A DNA stretch of 64,000 nucleotides. Origin: Gracilibacter sp. BRH_c7a. GTDB lineage: Bacteria > Bacillota > Desulfitobacteriia > Desulfitobacteriales > Syntrophobotulaceae. Below, piece by piece: positions 42,529 through 51,848 of the stretch. A program made the position numbers and the translations under genes. Under the pieces are notes generated by a model. The model did no database searches, was not told where the DNA came from, and saw only the letters and a program-made list of their open reading frames with translations. The stretch lies in the NCBI GenBank assembly GCA_001516055.1, contig LOEZ01000031.1, positions 1-64,000 of the forward strand, in the 5' to 3' direction. How positions within the stretch are numbered: the first letter of the stretch is position 1; each line of letters begins with the position of its first letter.

Positions 42529-43103
42529 ATGGATAATGAGAGAAGCGCAGCAATCAACATCGGCGATAAAGACTATGAACTGATTCTGACCACACGTGCG
42601 ACAAAAGCGATTGCCGGTCGTTATGGCGGGCTTGAAAACCTCGGAGAAAAACTCATGAAATCCGAGAACTTCGAGATGGCCCTGGACGAGATCGTTTGGC
42701 TAATCACACTGCTGGCAAACCAGTCAATCTTAATTCGCAACCTTAAAAATAAGAACACGCCAGAGGATTTGCTCTCCGAAGAAGAGGTGGAACTTCTCAC
42801 TTCACCGCTTGACTTAGCGGCATATAAAAATGCAATTACCGAGGCGATGTTCAAAGGTACAAAGCGCAATGTAGAAAGTGAGGAGGAAACTCCAAAAAAC
42901 GTGGAAGTCGGGTAACGGACGCTGAAGTCTTTACCCGGCTTCTTTATTATGGAACAGTTCAGATGGGTATGGATGCGGAGGAATTCTGGCTCATGCCAAT
43001 CGGACTGTTCTTTGATTTATGGACCTGCCACAAGCAATGGCACGGAATTGAAAAGCCGAAGAAAACCCGGACAATTGATGACATTATCCCGCCGGGTATA
43101 TAG
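42529..43103 (+). CDS. Tail assembly chaperones gpG and gpGT (programmed -1 frameshift)
   Basis: The zero frame gives a 128-residue gpG-like protein ending at 42915 (SAAINIGDKDYELILTTRAT, LLSEEEVELLTSPLDLAAYK). The -1 frame is open to a TAG at 43101-43103 and gives the T-part (DAEVFTRLLYYGTVQMGMDA, EEFWLMPIGLFFDLW). A classic slippery site, A-AAA-AAC, lies at 42894-42900 in the correct phase; shifting back one base after AAC joins them into a 191-residue gpGT. A stem CGGGTAA/TTACCCG (42909-42915/42931-42937) starts 8 nt downstream, the usual distance for a stimulator. Position just before the tape measure gene is as expected. Confidence 0.9.
42894..42937 (+). promoter_or_regulatory. Ribosomal frameshift signal
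   Basis: Slippery heptamer AAAAAAC (42894-42900), phased A-AAA-AAC, an 8-nt spacer, then a 7-bp stem-loop (42909-42937) that contains the zero-frame stop codon. It directs -1 frameshifting to make gpGT. Confidence 0.88.
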
Positions 43104-43117
43104 GAGGAGGTGAAGAT

Positions 43118-45538
43118 ATGGCGGACAATTTTGGCTTAAAAATCGGCGTTGAGGGTGAGCGTGAATTTAAGAACGCTCTTTCTGAAATCAATCAGTCATT
43201 TAAGGTGCTCGGCAGCGAAATGACCCTTGTTACCAGCCAGTTTGATAAAAACGATAAATCCATACAATCGGTTGCCGCTCGGAATGCGGTTCTAAATAAA
43301 GAAATTGACGCGCAGAAAGAGAAGATTTCCACCCTTAAAGCTGCTCTTGATAACGCCTCCTCCTCTTTTGGTGAAAATGACCGCCGCACGCAGAACTGGC
43401 AGATCCAGCTGAACAAGGCACAAGCTGAACTCAACGGTATGGAGCGTGAACTTGCACAGTCCACTATCGAAGCGGATAACCTCGGTGCAGAATTAGACGA
43501 TTCTGGCAAAAGAGCAGAAGATGCTGGTGGCAGGTTTGATAAACTTGGTGGCGTACTTAAGGGCATTGGTTTGGCGATGGGCACAGTTGCCGTTGCCGCC
43601 GGAGCTGCCGCAATTAAGTTGGGCAAAGAAGTGGTCACTCAATTTGGCGAGTTGGAGCAAAACCTGGGTGGTTCAGAGGCGGTTTTCGGTGCATACGCTG
43701 CGTCGATTCAGAAAACCGGTGAAGAGGCCTATAAAAACCTCGGTGTCTCCCAAAGCGAGTATCTCGCTACTGCCAACAAAATGGGTGCGTTGTTCCAAGG
43801 TTCCGGTATACAGCAACAGAAAAGCCTTGAACTAACCGAAAAAGCCATGCAACGTGCCGCAGACATGGCATCCGTTATGGGAATAGATATGTCTACTGCG
43901 ATGGAGGCTGTCACAGGTGCTGCAAAAGGCAACTTTACCATGATGGATAACCTCGGTGTTGCTATGAACGCTACCAACATCCAAGCCTACGCTCTCGCAA
44001 AGGGTCTGGATTTCACCTGGAATACCGCAACGCAAGCAGAAAAAGCCGAAGTTGCAATGCAGATGTTTTTCGAGAACACCGAGCAGTATGCTGGCAACTT
44101 TGCAAAAGAATCGACTCAGACCATTTCTGGTTCGATTGGGTTGTTACAGGCTGCGGTTGGCTCTTTTACAGCAGGACTTGGCAATGCTAATGCGGATATG
44201 ACAAATCTGACCGAGAATCTTGTTGATGCTTTCGAGGCAGTTGTCACTAATATCGTACCGGTTTTAGAGAATATAGTAGCAGCACTACCGACAGCGACGG
44301 GCGCAATTTTAGCAGCGGTGGCAGACTTGCTTCCAATGCTTCTTGAATTAGTGACAAATATATTCCAGCAGGTTCTGGAGGCTATTTTGAACCTTTTACC
44401 TGAACTTATCCCGGCGGCGGTTAGTGCTCTAATGACAATTGTCGGAGCGCTGATTGATAATCTTCCATTGCTCATAAATGCAGCAATAGAACTGGTTACC
44501 GCGCTTGTTGAGGGTATTGGCATTGCTTTACCTAAGCTCATACCCGCAGCAGTTTCGGCAGTCACAAAGATTGTTCAAGGTTTGATTGAGAACCTGCCAA
44601 TGCTGTTGGATGCGGCTTTGCAGTTGATTATAGGATTAGCGCAAGGATTGGTAGACGCGATACCTCAGCTTGTTTCTGCCTTGCCTCCCATCATCGAAGC
44701 ACTGGTGGATTTTCTGATTGAATCCATTCCAGAGATTATCGATGCGGGTATTCAATTGCTGACTTCACTGGTGACAGCATTGCCTACCATCATTACGGCA
44801 ATTGTGGAAGCAATCCCGCAAATCATCGACAGTATTATTAATGCAGTCATTGGATCGATTCCCATGATTATTGATGCAGGCATCCGGCTTTTGATATCGC
44901 TAATTCAGGCACTTCCTCAGATTATTACTACTGTTGTAGCCGCAATTCCAAAGATCATAACCTCACTGGTAAATGCCATTGTAGGTAATATAGATAAGAT
45001 CATCCTGGCCGGTGTTCAGCTGTTTGTGGCATTGATTGCAAACCTGCCAAGGATAATTGTGGAGGTTGTTAAGGCAGTTCCACAGATCATCTCAGGATTG
45101 GTTAGAGCCTTTACCGGTTATATAAGCTCAATGGCCCAAGTGGGTGGCAATTTGATTAAAGGATTGTGGAATGGTATTTCAGACGCAGGTGCTTGGCTAT
45201 GGAATAAGATTTCAGGATTTTTCGGTAATGTGGTATCGAAGATTAAGAACTTCTTCGGTATCAACTCCCCTTCAACTCTATTTGCTGGAATTGGTCGCAA
45301 TATGGGCGAAGGCATCGGTGTGGGCTTTGAAGATGCAATGACAGCAGTTTCAAGGGATATGCAAAATGCGGTACCCACAAATTTCGATTTGAATTACAGA
45401 GGTTTGTCAGGACAAGGCAGTGCCACCGGCACAAGCATCACACAAAATCTCTCGGTGGTGACACCAAAGGCTCTGTCCGAAAAAGAACTGGCACGGGAGT
45501 TCAAAAACCTCTCCCGCAAGCTGGCACTTGAATTATAA
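43118..45538 (+). CDS. Tail tape measure protein
   Basis: An 806-residue tape measure. The N-terminal third is coiled coil (VEGEREFKNALSEINQSFKV). A conserved tape-measure core follows (LGVSQSEYLATANKMGALFQG, TAMEAVTGAAKGNFTMMDNL). The middle, about residues 370-680, is a long hydrophobic repeat built on ALPxII and IPxIID units. The end has the short amphipathic WNKISGFFGNVVSKIKNFFG with INSPSTLFAGIG. It sets tail length; 806 residues implies a short tail of roughly 120 nm by the usual 0.15 nm per residue. Confidence 0.92.
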   Translation: MADNFGLKIGVEGEREFKNALSEINQSFKVLGSEMTLVTSQFDKNDKSIQSVAARNAVLNKEIDAQKEKISTLKAALDNASSSFGENDRRTQNWQIQLNKAQAELNGMERELAQSTIEADNLGAELDDSGKRAEDAGGRFDKLGGVLKGIGLAMGTVAVAAGAAAIKLGKEVVTQFGELEQNLGGSEAVFGAYAASIQKTGEEAYKNLGVSQSEYLATANKMGALFQGSGIQQQKSLELTEKAMQRAADMASVMGIDMSTAMEAVTGAAKGNFTMMDNLGVAMNATNIQAYALAKGLDFTWNTATQAEKAEVAMQMFFENTEQYAGNFAKESTQTISGSIGLLQAAVGSFTAGLGNANADMTNLTENLVDAFEAVVTNIVPVLENIVAALPTATGAILAAVADLLPMLLELVTNIFQQVLEAILNLLPELIPAAVSALMTIVGALIDNLPLLINAAIELVTALVEGIGIALPKLIPAAVSAVTKIVQGLIENLPMLLDAALQLIIGLAQGLVDAIPQLVSALPPIIEALVDFLIESIPEIIDAGIQLLTSLVTALPTIITAIVEAIPQIIDSIINAVIGSIPMIIDAGIRLLISLIQALPQIITTVVAAIPKIITSLVNAIVGNIDKIILAGVQLFVALIANLPRIIVEVVKAVPQIISGLVRAFTGYISSMAQVGGNLIKGLWNGISDAGAWLWNKISGFFGNVVSKIKNFFGINSPSTLFAGIGRNMGEGIGVGFEDAMTAVSRDMQNAVPTNFDLNYRGLSGQGSATGTSITQNLSVVTPKALSEKELAREFKNLSRKLALEL

Positions 45539-45551
45539 AGGAGGTTTGACT

Positions 45552-46403
45552 ATGGAACTTACTTATATTAATGCAGATGGCAGGAGCATCACGCTCAAAC
45601 AAAGCCGCCCGTATTTTCTTACCAAGATAGACGGCACAGGCAACATACGTCAGACCGTTAACACCTTCAAGGCACCGGATCAGGACGGTGCTTTTTATAT
45701 TTCCTCTACACTGGATATGCGAAACATCATACTGGAGGGTACAGTCGTAGCAGATACACCTGACGATGCCTATGCATGGAGACAGCTTTTCCTTAAGATA
45801 TTTAGCCCTAAGCTGAATGGAACACTCATCTATCGTGAACGGCAAATTGCCTGCGTTGTAGAGGAAGCGGGTTTTACCGTTTCCACCAGGCAGCGCATAC
45901 CTAACTTTTTTGTCAGTCTGCTTTGCCCGTCTCCCTTCTTTGAGACGCTTAATGAAGTGCGTGAGGAACTGGCATCTTGGATACCTTTATTCGAGTTTGA
46001 ACTGGAAATACCTGAGAGTGGCATGGAGTTTGGAATGCGCCAGCCCAGTCAGATCATCACGGTGGACAACATCGGCGATGTTTCCTGTGGGTGTGAGATC
46101 GTATTCCAGGCACTGGGAACGGTGTCGAATCCAGAACTCTTAAATATTGATACCGGGGAATACATCCGCCTTCTCACTACAATGAATGCCGGAGATGAAC
46201 TTCGTGTATATACCCATTTCGCTGGTAAGCGAGTAGTCAGCATCAACGGTTCTGCGGTAACAAATGCTTTCTCCCTGCTGGACACTAATTCGGTATTTTT
46301 CCAGCTTGCAGCAGGCATTAACACTTTGCGCTACGATGCTTCAGTCAATATGGAACTGCTGGAAGTTAGCATTTACTATCGTCCGCAGTTTCTGGGGGTG
46401 TGA
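45552..46403 (+). CDS. Distal tail protein (Dit)
   Basis: A 283-residue baseplate hub protein: DGTGNIRQTVNTFKAPDQDG, LEGTVVADTPDDAYAWRQL and IPNFFVSLLCPSPFFETL fit the siphophage Dit family. ATG 45552 has GGAGG at 7 nt. Confidence 0.85.
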   Translation: MELTYINADGRSITLKQSRPYFLTKIDGTGNIRQTVNTFKAPDQDGAFYISSTLDMRNIILEGTVVADTPDDAYAWRQLFLKIFSPKLNGTLIYRERQIACVVEEAGFTVSTRQRIPNFFVSLLCPSPFFETLNEVREELASWIPLFEFELEIPESGMEFGMRQPSQIITVDNIGDVSCGCEIVFQALGTVSNPELLNIDTGEYIRLLTTMNAGDELRVYTHFAGKRVVSINGSAVTNAFSLLDTNSVFFQLAAGINTLRYDASVNMELLEVSIYYRPQFLGV

Positions 46404-46405
46404 AT

Positions 46406-48322
46406 ATGCAATTATATATCTACAATCCAAACCGGGAGCTTACGGGTATTGTGGAGTCTTTTGAGTACCTGCGTTGGACACGGCGTTACTCTCAGTGTGG
46501 TTCATTTGAGCTAAAAGCCATTGCAACACAGGAGAACACCGCGCTCTTAAAAGAAGGGAACATTATTTGGAAGAACGATGATGAGGAAGCCGGGATTATT
46601 GAACATCTGGAATTGTCTCAGACCGAGCAGGAAATTATCACGGCGACTGGTCGCTTTGCTACCTCTTTCCTCGCCCGTCGTATTTTGTGGCAAACCGAGA
46701 TACTTTCCGGAGATCTTTCTGTCTGTGCCCTGCAGCTGATAAATAATAATCTCATCAACCCTACTGATACAGCCCGGCAGATTACTGGAATATCCTTCTC
46801 GTCTCCTAACTTGGGTATTCCTGTTAGTACCCAGATATCATATCGGAATCTGATGGATTCAGTAACGGAACTATGCGCCGCTTCGGATATTGGCATTAAG
46901 ACAGTGTTCACTCCTGCTACAGGTATTTTTACAGTGACGCTGTATAACGGGTCCAACTCCCAGGCGGTATTCTCTAAGGAGTACGAGAATCTGACTGAAC
47001 AGATATATACAGAGAGCGTAGCGGATTACGCCAATACCGCACTCATCGGTGGTGAGGGTGAAGGGGCAGACCGTACATTTGTTGCAATCACAAGCGGTTC
47101 TGGGGAGACTCGCCGCGAAATCTTCGTGGATGCCAAAGACTTACGGGCTGAGGACTTTGGAACAGATTACGTCAATACTCTGACTTTTCGAGGTCAGAGT
47201 AAGCTGAATGAGCAGGCAATACGATATACATTTGACACATCGGTCAATCCGCATGGCAACTTGACTTACAAGATAGACTTCGACCTTGGGCAGACCGTCA
47301 AAGTGATCTCCAAGGCATGGGGCGTATCCATGACTACGCGAATCACCGAGATCGAAGAAACATATGACGCAGATGGGCAGAGTATCAGCGTAGTGTTTGG
47401 AAAGGCTGAGCTAACTATAGCGCAGAAAGTCCGCTCTGACATGAGCGAGGTTAAAACAGCACTATTGGCCCCTACCGGTATATCCGAAGTTGCCGAAGCT
47501 CTAAGCGTCGTGGAAGGAACACTGGGTGACTTGACGCAGGTGGACCCGAAAATTCAGGGTGATGACGTCGCGGATACCTTCAACAACCTGTTTGGGAAGC
47601 TTCCTACCCTCGAAATTTTTGTAGGTGCGGGTACCATATCGATCGGTCAGTATGCCTTGTACAACATGGTACCAGGAGATACTTTATACTTCACCTCGTA
47701 CAGTGGTAACAAGTTCAGCGACCAACCAAGTGAAAACGGACACGTATTTTTAACAAAGCATAATGGAGATAACACGGGCTATGGCTATCAGCGAGCAATG
47801 GGTTTCTTTATCAGTAGGGACACTATGACGTTTTATGTAATCTCTGTTTTCGTATTCAATAACCTATCTGGGCAGGCGAACTGGCTCAACATCAATAATG
47901 AACCAATAACTACGACTAGGCTTGCAAACGGCGCAGTCACCGGCGTAAAGATCACAGATCGTACAATTACCGCTTCTAAAATTTCATCTGCGTTTACTGA
48001 CTACTCTACGACAGAACAAAACACAGGGCGTTTATGGATTGATGGTAAGACGATTTATCGCAAACATGTGAATCTTGGGTCACTTACTAATGCGACACCG
48101 AAAAGCGTAGCTCATGGCATATCAAACCTCAGCACTGTTGTCAGTTTAACAGGCTTTGCGACAAACGGAACCGTATTCTTGCCGCTGCCACTTGCTCGTT
48201 ACAACAACTTTGCCTCGCAAATCGGTCTGTATATGGATACAACCAATGTCGTTGTCGAACCCGGCAATGACCGGACAACATATACAGGTTATGTGGTTAT
48301 AGAGTATACGAAAACTGTTTAA
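46406..48322 (+). CDS. Tail-associated baseplate protein (Tal-like, Gp37-type)
   Basis: A 638-residue protein. Residues about 1-350 resemble the ReqiPepy6 Gp37-like/Tal N-domain (LYIYNPNRELTGIVESFEYL, WTRRYSQCGSFELKA, YRNLMDSVTELCAASDIGIK, ARKVAD-type VADYANTALIGGEGEG). The C-terminal part (TTRLANGAVTGVKITDRTIT) is a receptor-facing region. The ATG at 46406 with GGGGG 7 nt upstream is preferred over the GTG two codons before it. Confidence 0.85.
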   Translation: MQLYIYNPNRELTGIVESFEYLRWTRRYSQCGSFELKAIATQENTALLKEGNIIWKNDDEEAGIIEHLELSQTEQEIITATGRFATSFLARRILWQTEILSGDLSVCALQLINNNLINPTDTARQITGISFSSPNLGIPVSTQISYRNLMDSVTELCAASDIGIKTVFTPATGIFTVTLYNGSNSQAVFSKEYENLTEQIYTESVADYANTALIGGEGEGADRTFVAITSGSGETRREIFVDAKDLRAEDFGTDYVNTLTFRGQSKLNEQAIRYTFDTSVNPHGNLTYKIDFDLGQTVKVISKAWGVSMTTRITEIEETYDADGQSISVVFGKAELTIAQKVRSDMSEVKTALLAPTGISEVAEALSVVEGTLGDLTQVDPKIQGDDVADTFNNLFGKLPTLEIFVGAGTISIGQYALYNMVPGDTLYFTSYSGNKFSDQPSENGHVFLTKHNGDNTGYGYQRAMGFFISRDTMTFYVISVFVFNNLSGQANWLNINNEPITTTRLANGAVTGVKITDRTITASKISSAFTDYSTTEQNTGRLWIDGKTIYRKHVNLGSLTNATPKSVAHGISNLSTVVSLTGFATNGTVFLPLPLARYNNFASQIGLYMDTTNVVVEPGNDRTTYTGYVVIEYTKTV

Positions 48323-48340
48323 TAAGGAGGAAAATAGTGT

Positions 48341-48844
48341 ATGGAGAAAAGCGGATTTTTTAACTCATCGGACGGAGACAGAGTCTATGATGCTGCGGAT
48401 TTTGCTGCATATTTCGGAAGCCTCGTCTCCAACGGTGTTTTTTATATGGCAGCAACAAATCTACAGGTGTCGCCAGCAATTGGCTTGGCTGTGAATGTGG
48501 CTGCAGGAAGCGCATGGATTAACGGATACCGTTATGAGAATACGGATGTCTTAAATATACCACTGACAACTGCAAACGGAAGCAATCCCCGCATTGACCG
48601 GATTGTGATCCGCTTGAGTCAGATCAGTCGTAGCATTCAGCTTGCTGTTGTTGTTGGTACTCCCGCTGCAACGCCTGTGGCCCCTGCGCTGACAAGAACC
48701 AGCGACGTCTACGAACTTGGTATCGCAGATGTGCTTGTACCTACAGCCGCTACATCAATAGTCGCAAACAACATTACTGACACCCGTCTGAATACCGACC
48801 TTTGTGGGTTGGTGAATTCGCTGGTTTCAGCGGTATATGAGTGA
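48341..48844 (+). CDS. Baseplate or fibre-associated structural protein
   Basis: A 167-residue protein: SGFFNSSDGDRVYDAADFAA, YFGSLVSNGVFYM, VNVAAGSAWINGYRYEN and NPRIDRIVIRLSQ are seen in proteins encoded between Tal and fibre genes of clostridial phages. It is likely part of the baseplate; the exact role is unknown. Confidence 0.75.
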   Translation: MEKSGFFNSSDGDRVYDAADFAAYFGSLVSNGVFYMAATNLQVSPAIGLAVNVAAGSAWINGYRYENTDVLNIPLTTANGSNPRIDRIVIRLSQISRSIQLAVVVGTPAATPVAPALTRTSDVYELGIADVLVPTAATSIVANNITDTRLNTDLCGLVNSLVSAVYE

Positions 48845-48855
48845 GGTGAATTTCT

Positions 48856-51327
48856 ATGGCAACTTATCAGGCAAATAATGCGTGTACATGGCGTAATGGT
48901 AGCTGGATTGCAGGTGTAACGGATTATGTTCGGCAAGGGGTTTATCCTGATGCTAACAATTATGAGAACGTGGGCGCTATGCTGTTTGACCTTGCCAGCA
49001 TCCGGAATACTTACGCAAACTATTATCCAACATCGGCCAGCATTCACCTTGTCAGAATAGCTGCGGGTGACTGGGGCTCCGCCAGAACTATGACGCTGTA
49101 TGCAGGAAACGCTTCTGGCATGCCAGCACCCAGTTCCAGCACAAGTGTGTCCGGGAGCAGGCCCACGAAGGTTACCTCCGGGTATAACTACACCGTTTCC
49201 GCCGGACAAGGCGCAAAAGATATCGCCATTTCTACCGCGCTCATAGATTCCATCGGTAGTGGTGCCAGCAACTGCCTATTCATGGATGCAGGCTCAAGCA
49301 CCTTGAATTACATGGGCTTTGGCGCAAGGGATGACCTGAGCCAGATCGTTCTAACTATTAATTGGGCAAGTCGGACAACCGCTTGCAGCGCACCTACTTC
49401 CTGCTCAGTTAACGCGACCCTCTCAGAAGGTAATGTCACACTATCGTGGAGTGGCGCATCTGGCGGCGTAAATAATACAATTTCATCCTACGAGATACAG
49501 TACAGCGATTCAACGGATAACATCACCTGGGGAGCATGGACAGCACTGACCACGGTGACTACCACGGCCACTAGCGGCAGCGCTTCTGTTGCGCCGCCTT
49601 CGACGCGAGGTAATTATCGTAGGTTTCAGGTACGAACACGTGGTACTGCAGGAGCAAGCTATTATTCGGGCTGGAAGGTTTCGACGAATTCCGTCCGTAG
49701 AAATACGGTACCAAGTCCGGCAACCACTGCAGTCGCTTCCCCCTCAAACTATAGCGACGAAACCATTACGCTGACATGGAGCGGAGCTTCCGGTGGAACA
49801 AGTGCCATCAAGGGATACCAGATTGCCAGCAGAACATCCACTGATAACAGTACATGGAGTTCATGGAATGTTCTTACCACTCTAACACTCTCGGCAAGCG
49901 GCGGTAGTTACAACCCAAATGTATCAAGAATTCCAGGAACCTATACTCAATTTGGCATTTGGACGATAGATACTCTTGATGTTTACTCTTCAGAGGTTAT
50001 CAGTAACAGCATCTACTGCGATATTACTGCCTGCGTAGCGCCGACCGCTTGCTCAGTAAGCGCAACGTTGGCCGAAGGAAACGTAACCCTTTCATGGAGC
50101 GGAGCAGCTGGTGGTGCGGGAAATGCTATCACATCCTATGAGATACAATATAGTGATTCGACAGATAACAGCACATGGGGAGCCTGGACAGCACTGGCTA
50201 CGGTGTTAACTTCAGCGACAAGCGGCAGTGTAATTGTCAGTGCACCGACTACACGTGGAAATTACCGCCGATTCAGAGTAAGAACACGTGGTGCAGCCGG
50301 GGAGAGTTTCTACTCAGACTGGACTGTTTCCAGCAACACTGTCCGTAGAAATACACTGCCTACACCACCGACTTCCTTTACCGCCGCTCCTGCCATTTAC
50401 GAATCCAGCACCGTTACTCTTACATGGAGCGGAACGATACCCGGAACCAGCGCTATCAAGCAGTATGTCATTCAGCGTTCAACTTCAACGGACGGGATTA
50501 ACTGGTCGGCATATGAGGCTCTGACAATCGTCGTTTCAAGTGCAACCTCTGGGACATATATAGCGAACGCTTCTCAGATATCAGGAATGTATACCCGCTA
50601 CCGTATCAGCGTAACCGATACATTGGATGCAGTTTCTGCCTATGTAGTAAGCGGTACAGTAAAGAAAAATAGTCCGCCGACTGCCCCAGCAATCATATGT
50701 CCCGTATCTGGCAGCTCCAGTTACAATACCACCCCGCGTTTCATGATAACAACGGGCATTGAGCCAGATGGTCAAACACAGATTGTAGAAGTGAAAATCG
50801 ACGCGGGTATTTGGATTAACAGCGTAGATCACCCTGAGATGTTTTCAGTAAGCGGCTATCTGGGCAATGGTGCAAAAACGGTGTATCAATCGGCAGCGCT
50901 GGCCGCAGGGAACCATACTGTGACCGTCCGCTGCATTGATAGTGATATAGGGTCGTCAAGTCCGGAGGTTATGCGTACTTTTACTGTATTGCCACCGCTA
51001 TTTGAGACGATCACTGCGAACGAAACACATGTAAAGGCAATTCATATCCAGATGCTCCGAACTGCTGTAAATACAGTGCGGAGCTATTACAATCTGTCTC
51101 AGGTGACTTGGAGTGAGGAGATTGTTGCTGGAAAGAGCACCATCAAAAACTGGCCTTTCCACATCACTGAGCTTAGAAAAGCCATCGAGTCGGTTATTAC
51201 AATAGTAAACAGCTTTGATTCCTCGTCTACTTTTGATATCCCGCCCATAACCTGGTTGCCCATTGGAACTGGGCGACCAAAGGCGGATGTGATGCAACAG
51301 ATTCAAGACCTGATCTTGGAGCTTTAG
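48856..51327 (+). CDS. Tail fibre with fibronectin type III repeats
   Basis: An 823-residue fibre. Residues about 1-175 form a beta-rich domain (YPTSASIHLVRIAAGDWGSA). Four fibronectin-III-like domains follow, arranged as a duplicated pair: NVTLSWSGASGG...SYEIQYSDSTDN...NYRRFQVRTRG near 185, and the same pattern near 401. The C-terminal helical region (HVKAIHIQMLRTAVNTVRSYY, IQDLILEL) is shared by clostridial phage fibres. It likely binds host surface sugars. Confidence 0.87.
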   Translation: MATYQANNACTWRNGSWIAGVTDYVRQGVYPDANNYENVGAMLFDLASIRNTYANYYPTSASIHLVRIAAGDWGSARTMTLYAGNASGMPAPSSSTSVSGSRPTKVTSGYNYTVSAGQGAKDIAISTALIDSIGSGASNCLFMDAGSSTLNYMGFGARDDLSQIVLTINWASRTTACSAPTSCSVNATLSEGNVTLSWSGASGGVNNTISSYEIQYSDSTDNITWGAWTALTTVTTTATSGSASVAPPSTRGNYRRFQVRTRGTAGASYYSGWKVSTNSVRRNTVPSPATTAVASPSNYSDETITLTWSGASGGTSAIKGYQIASRTSTDNSTWSSWNVLTTLTLSASGGSYNPNVSRIPGTYTQFGIWTIDTLDVYSSEVISNSIYCDITACVAPTACSVSATLAEGNVTLSWSGAAGGAGNAITSYEIQYSDSTDNSTWGAWTALATVLTSATSGSVIVSAPTTRGNYRRFRVRTRGAAGESFYSDWTVSSNTVRRNTLPTPPTSFTAAPAIYESSTVTLTWSGTIPGTSAIKQYVIQRSTSTDGINWSAYEALTIVVSSATSGTYIANASQISGMYTRYRISVTDTLDAVSAYVVSGTVKKNSPPTAPAIICPVSGSSSYNTTPRFMITTGIEPDGQTQIVEVKIDAGIWINSVDHPEMFSVSGYLGNGAKTVYQSAALAAGNHTVTVRCIDSDIGSSSPEVMRTFTVLPPLFETITANETHVKAIHIQMLRTAVNTVRSYYNLSQVTWSEEIVAGKSTIKNWPFHITELRKAIESVITIVNSFDSSSTFDIPPITWLPIGTGRPKADVMQQIQDLILEL
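49381..50690 (+). repeat. Tandem duplication of about 650 bp inside the fibre gene
   Basis: Two consecutive units (about 49381-50029 and 50030-50690) each encode two fibronectin-III domains with matching landmarks such as EIQYSDSTDN and VRTRG, at similar spacing. DNA identity is visible but diverged, so the duplication is not recent. Confidence 0.7.
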
Positions 51328-51407
51328 ACACAATACAACCAATAGCGCTCTCGTAATGTATGGGAGCGTTTTTCTATACACAAATTCATGAAATGGAGGT
51401 ATTTCAT

Positions 51408-51848
51408 ATGAAAGAGATTTGGAATTGGATACAGCTGGTTTTTGCAGCTGTTGGTGCTTTTCTTGGGTGGTTTCTCGGTGGTCTGGACGGATTCCTTTAT
51501 GCGCTCCTAGCATTTGTTGCTATTGATTATGTGACCGGAGTGCTCTGTGCCATTGTAGATAAAAAGCTGTCCAGTGAAATCGGCGCGAAAGGCATCTTTA
51601 AAAAGGTGCTTATTTTTACATTGGTGGGTGTGGCGCATATCCTTGATACGCAGATACTGGGTAGTACTGGGGACAATGGTGGTGTCCTTCGGACAGCAGT
51701 AATTTTCTTCTACTTGAGCAATGAAGGTGTGTCTATTTTAGAAAATGCCGGACATATTGGGCTACCAATACCTGAAAAACTCAAGGAGGTTCTAAAACAG
51801 CTACATGGGCGTGATGATGAGCCCCCTAAATCAGGTGATGGAATATGA
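51408..51848 (+). CDS. Phage holin (toxin secretion/lysis family)
   Basis: A 146-residue membrane protein with segments at LVFAAVGAFLGWFLGG, FLYALLAFVAIDYVTGVLCA and VLIFTLVGVAHILDT. VAIDYVTGVLCAIVDKKLSS is the signature of the phage_holin_4 family. It makes membrane lesions that release the amidase. ATG 51408 has GGAGG at 8 nt. Confidence 0.88.
   Translation: MKEIWNWIQLVFAAVGAFLGWFLGGLDGFLYALLAFVAIDYVTGVLCAIVDKKLSSEIGAKGIFKKVLIFTLVGVAHILDTQILGSTGDNGGVLRTAVIFFYLSNEGVSILENAGHIGLPIPEKLKEVLKQLHGRDDEPPKSGDGI

Noticed and set aside
44241-45120. Repetitive DNA in the tape measure gene suggesting a tandem repeat array
   Set aside because: The repetition is at protein level (ALPxII/IPxII units) and is normal for tape measure membrane-active regions.
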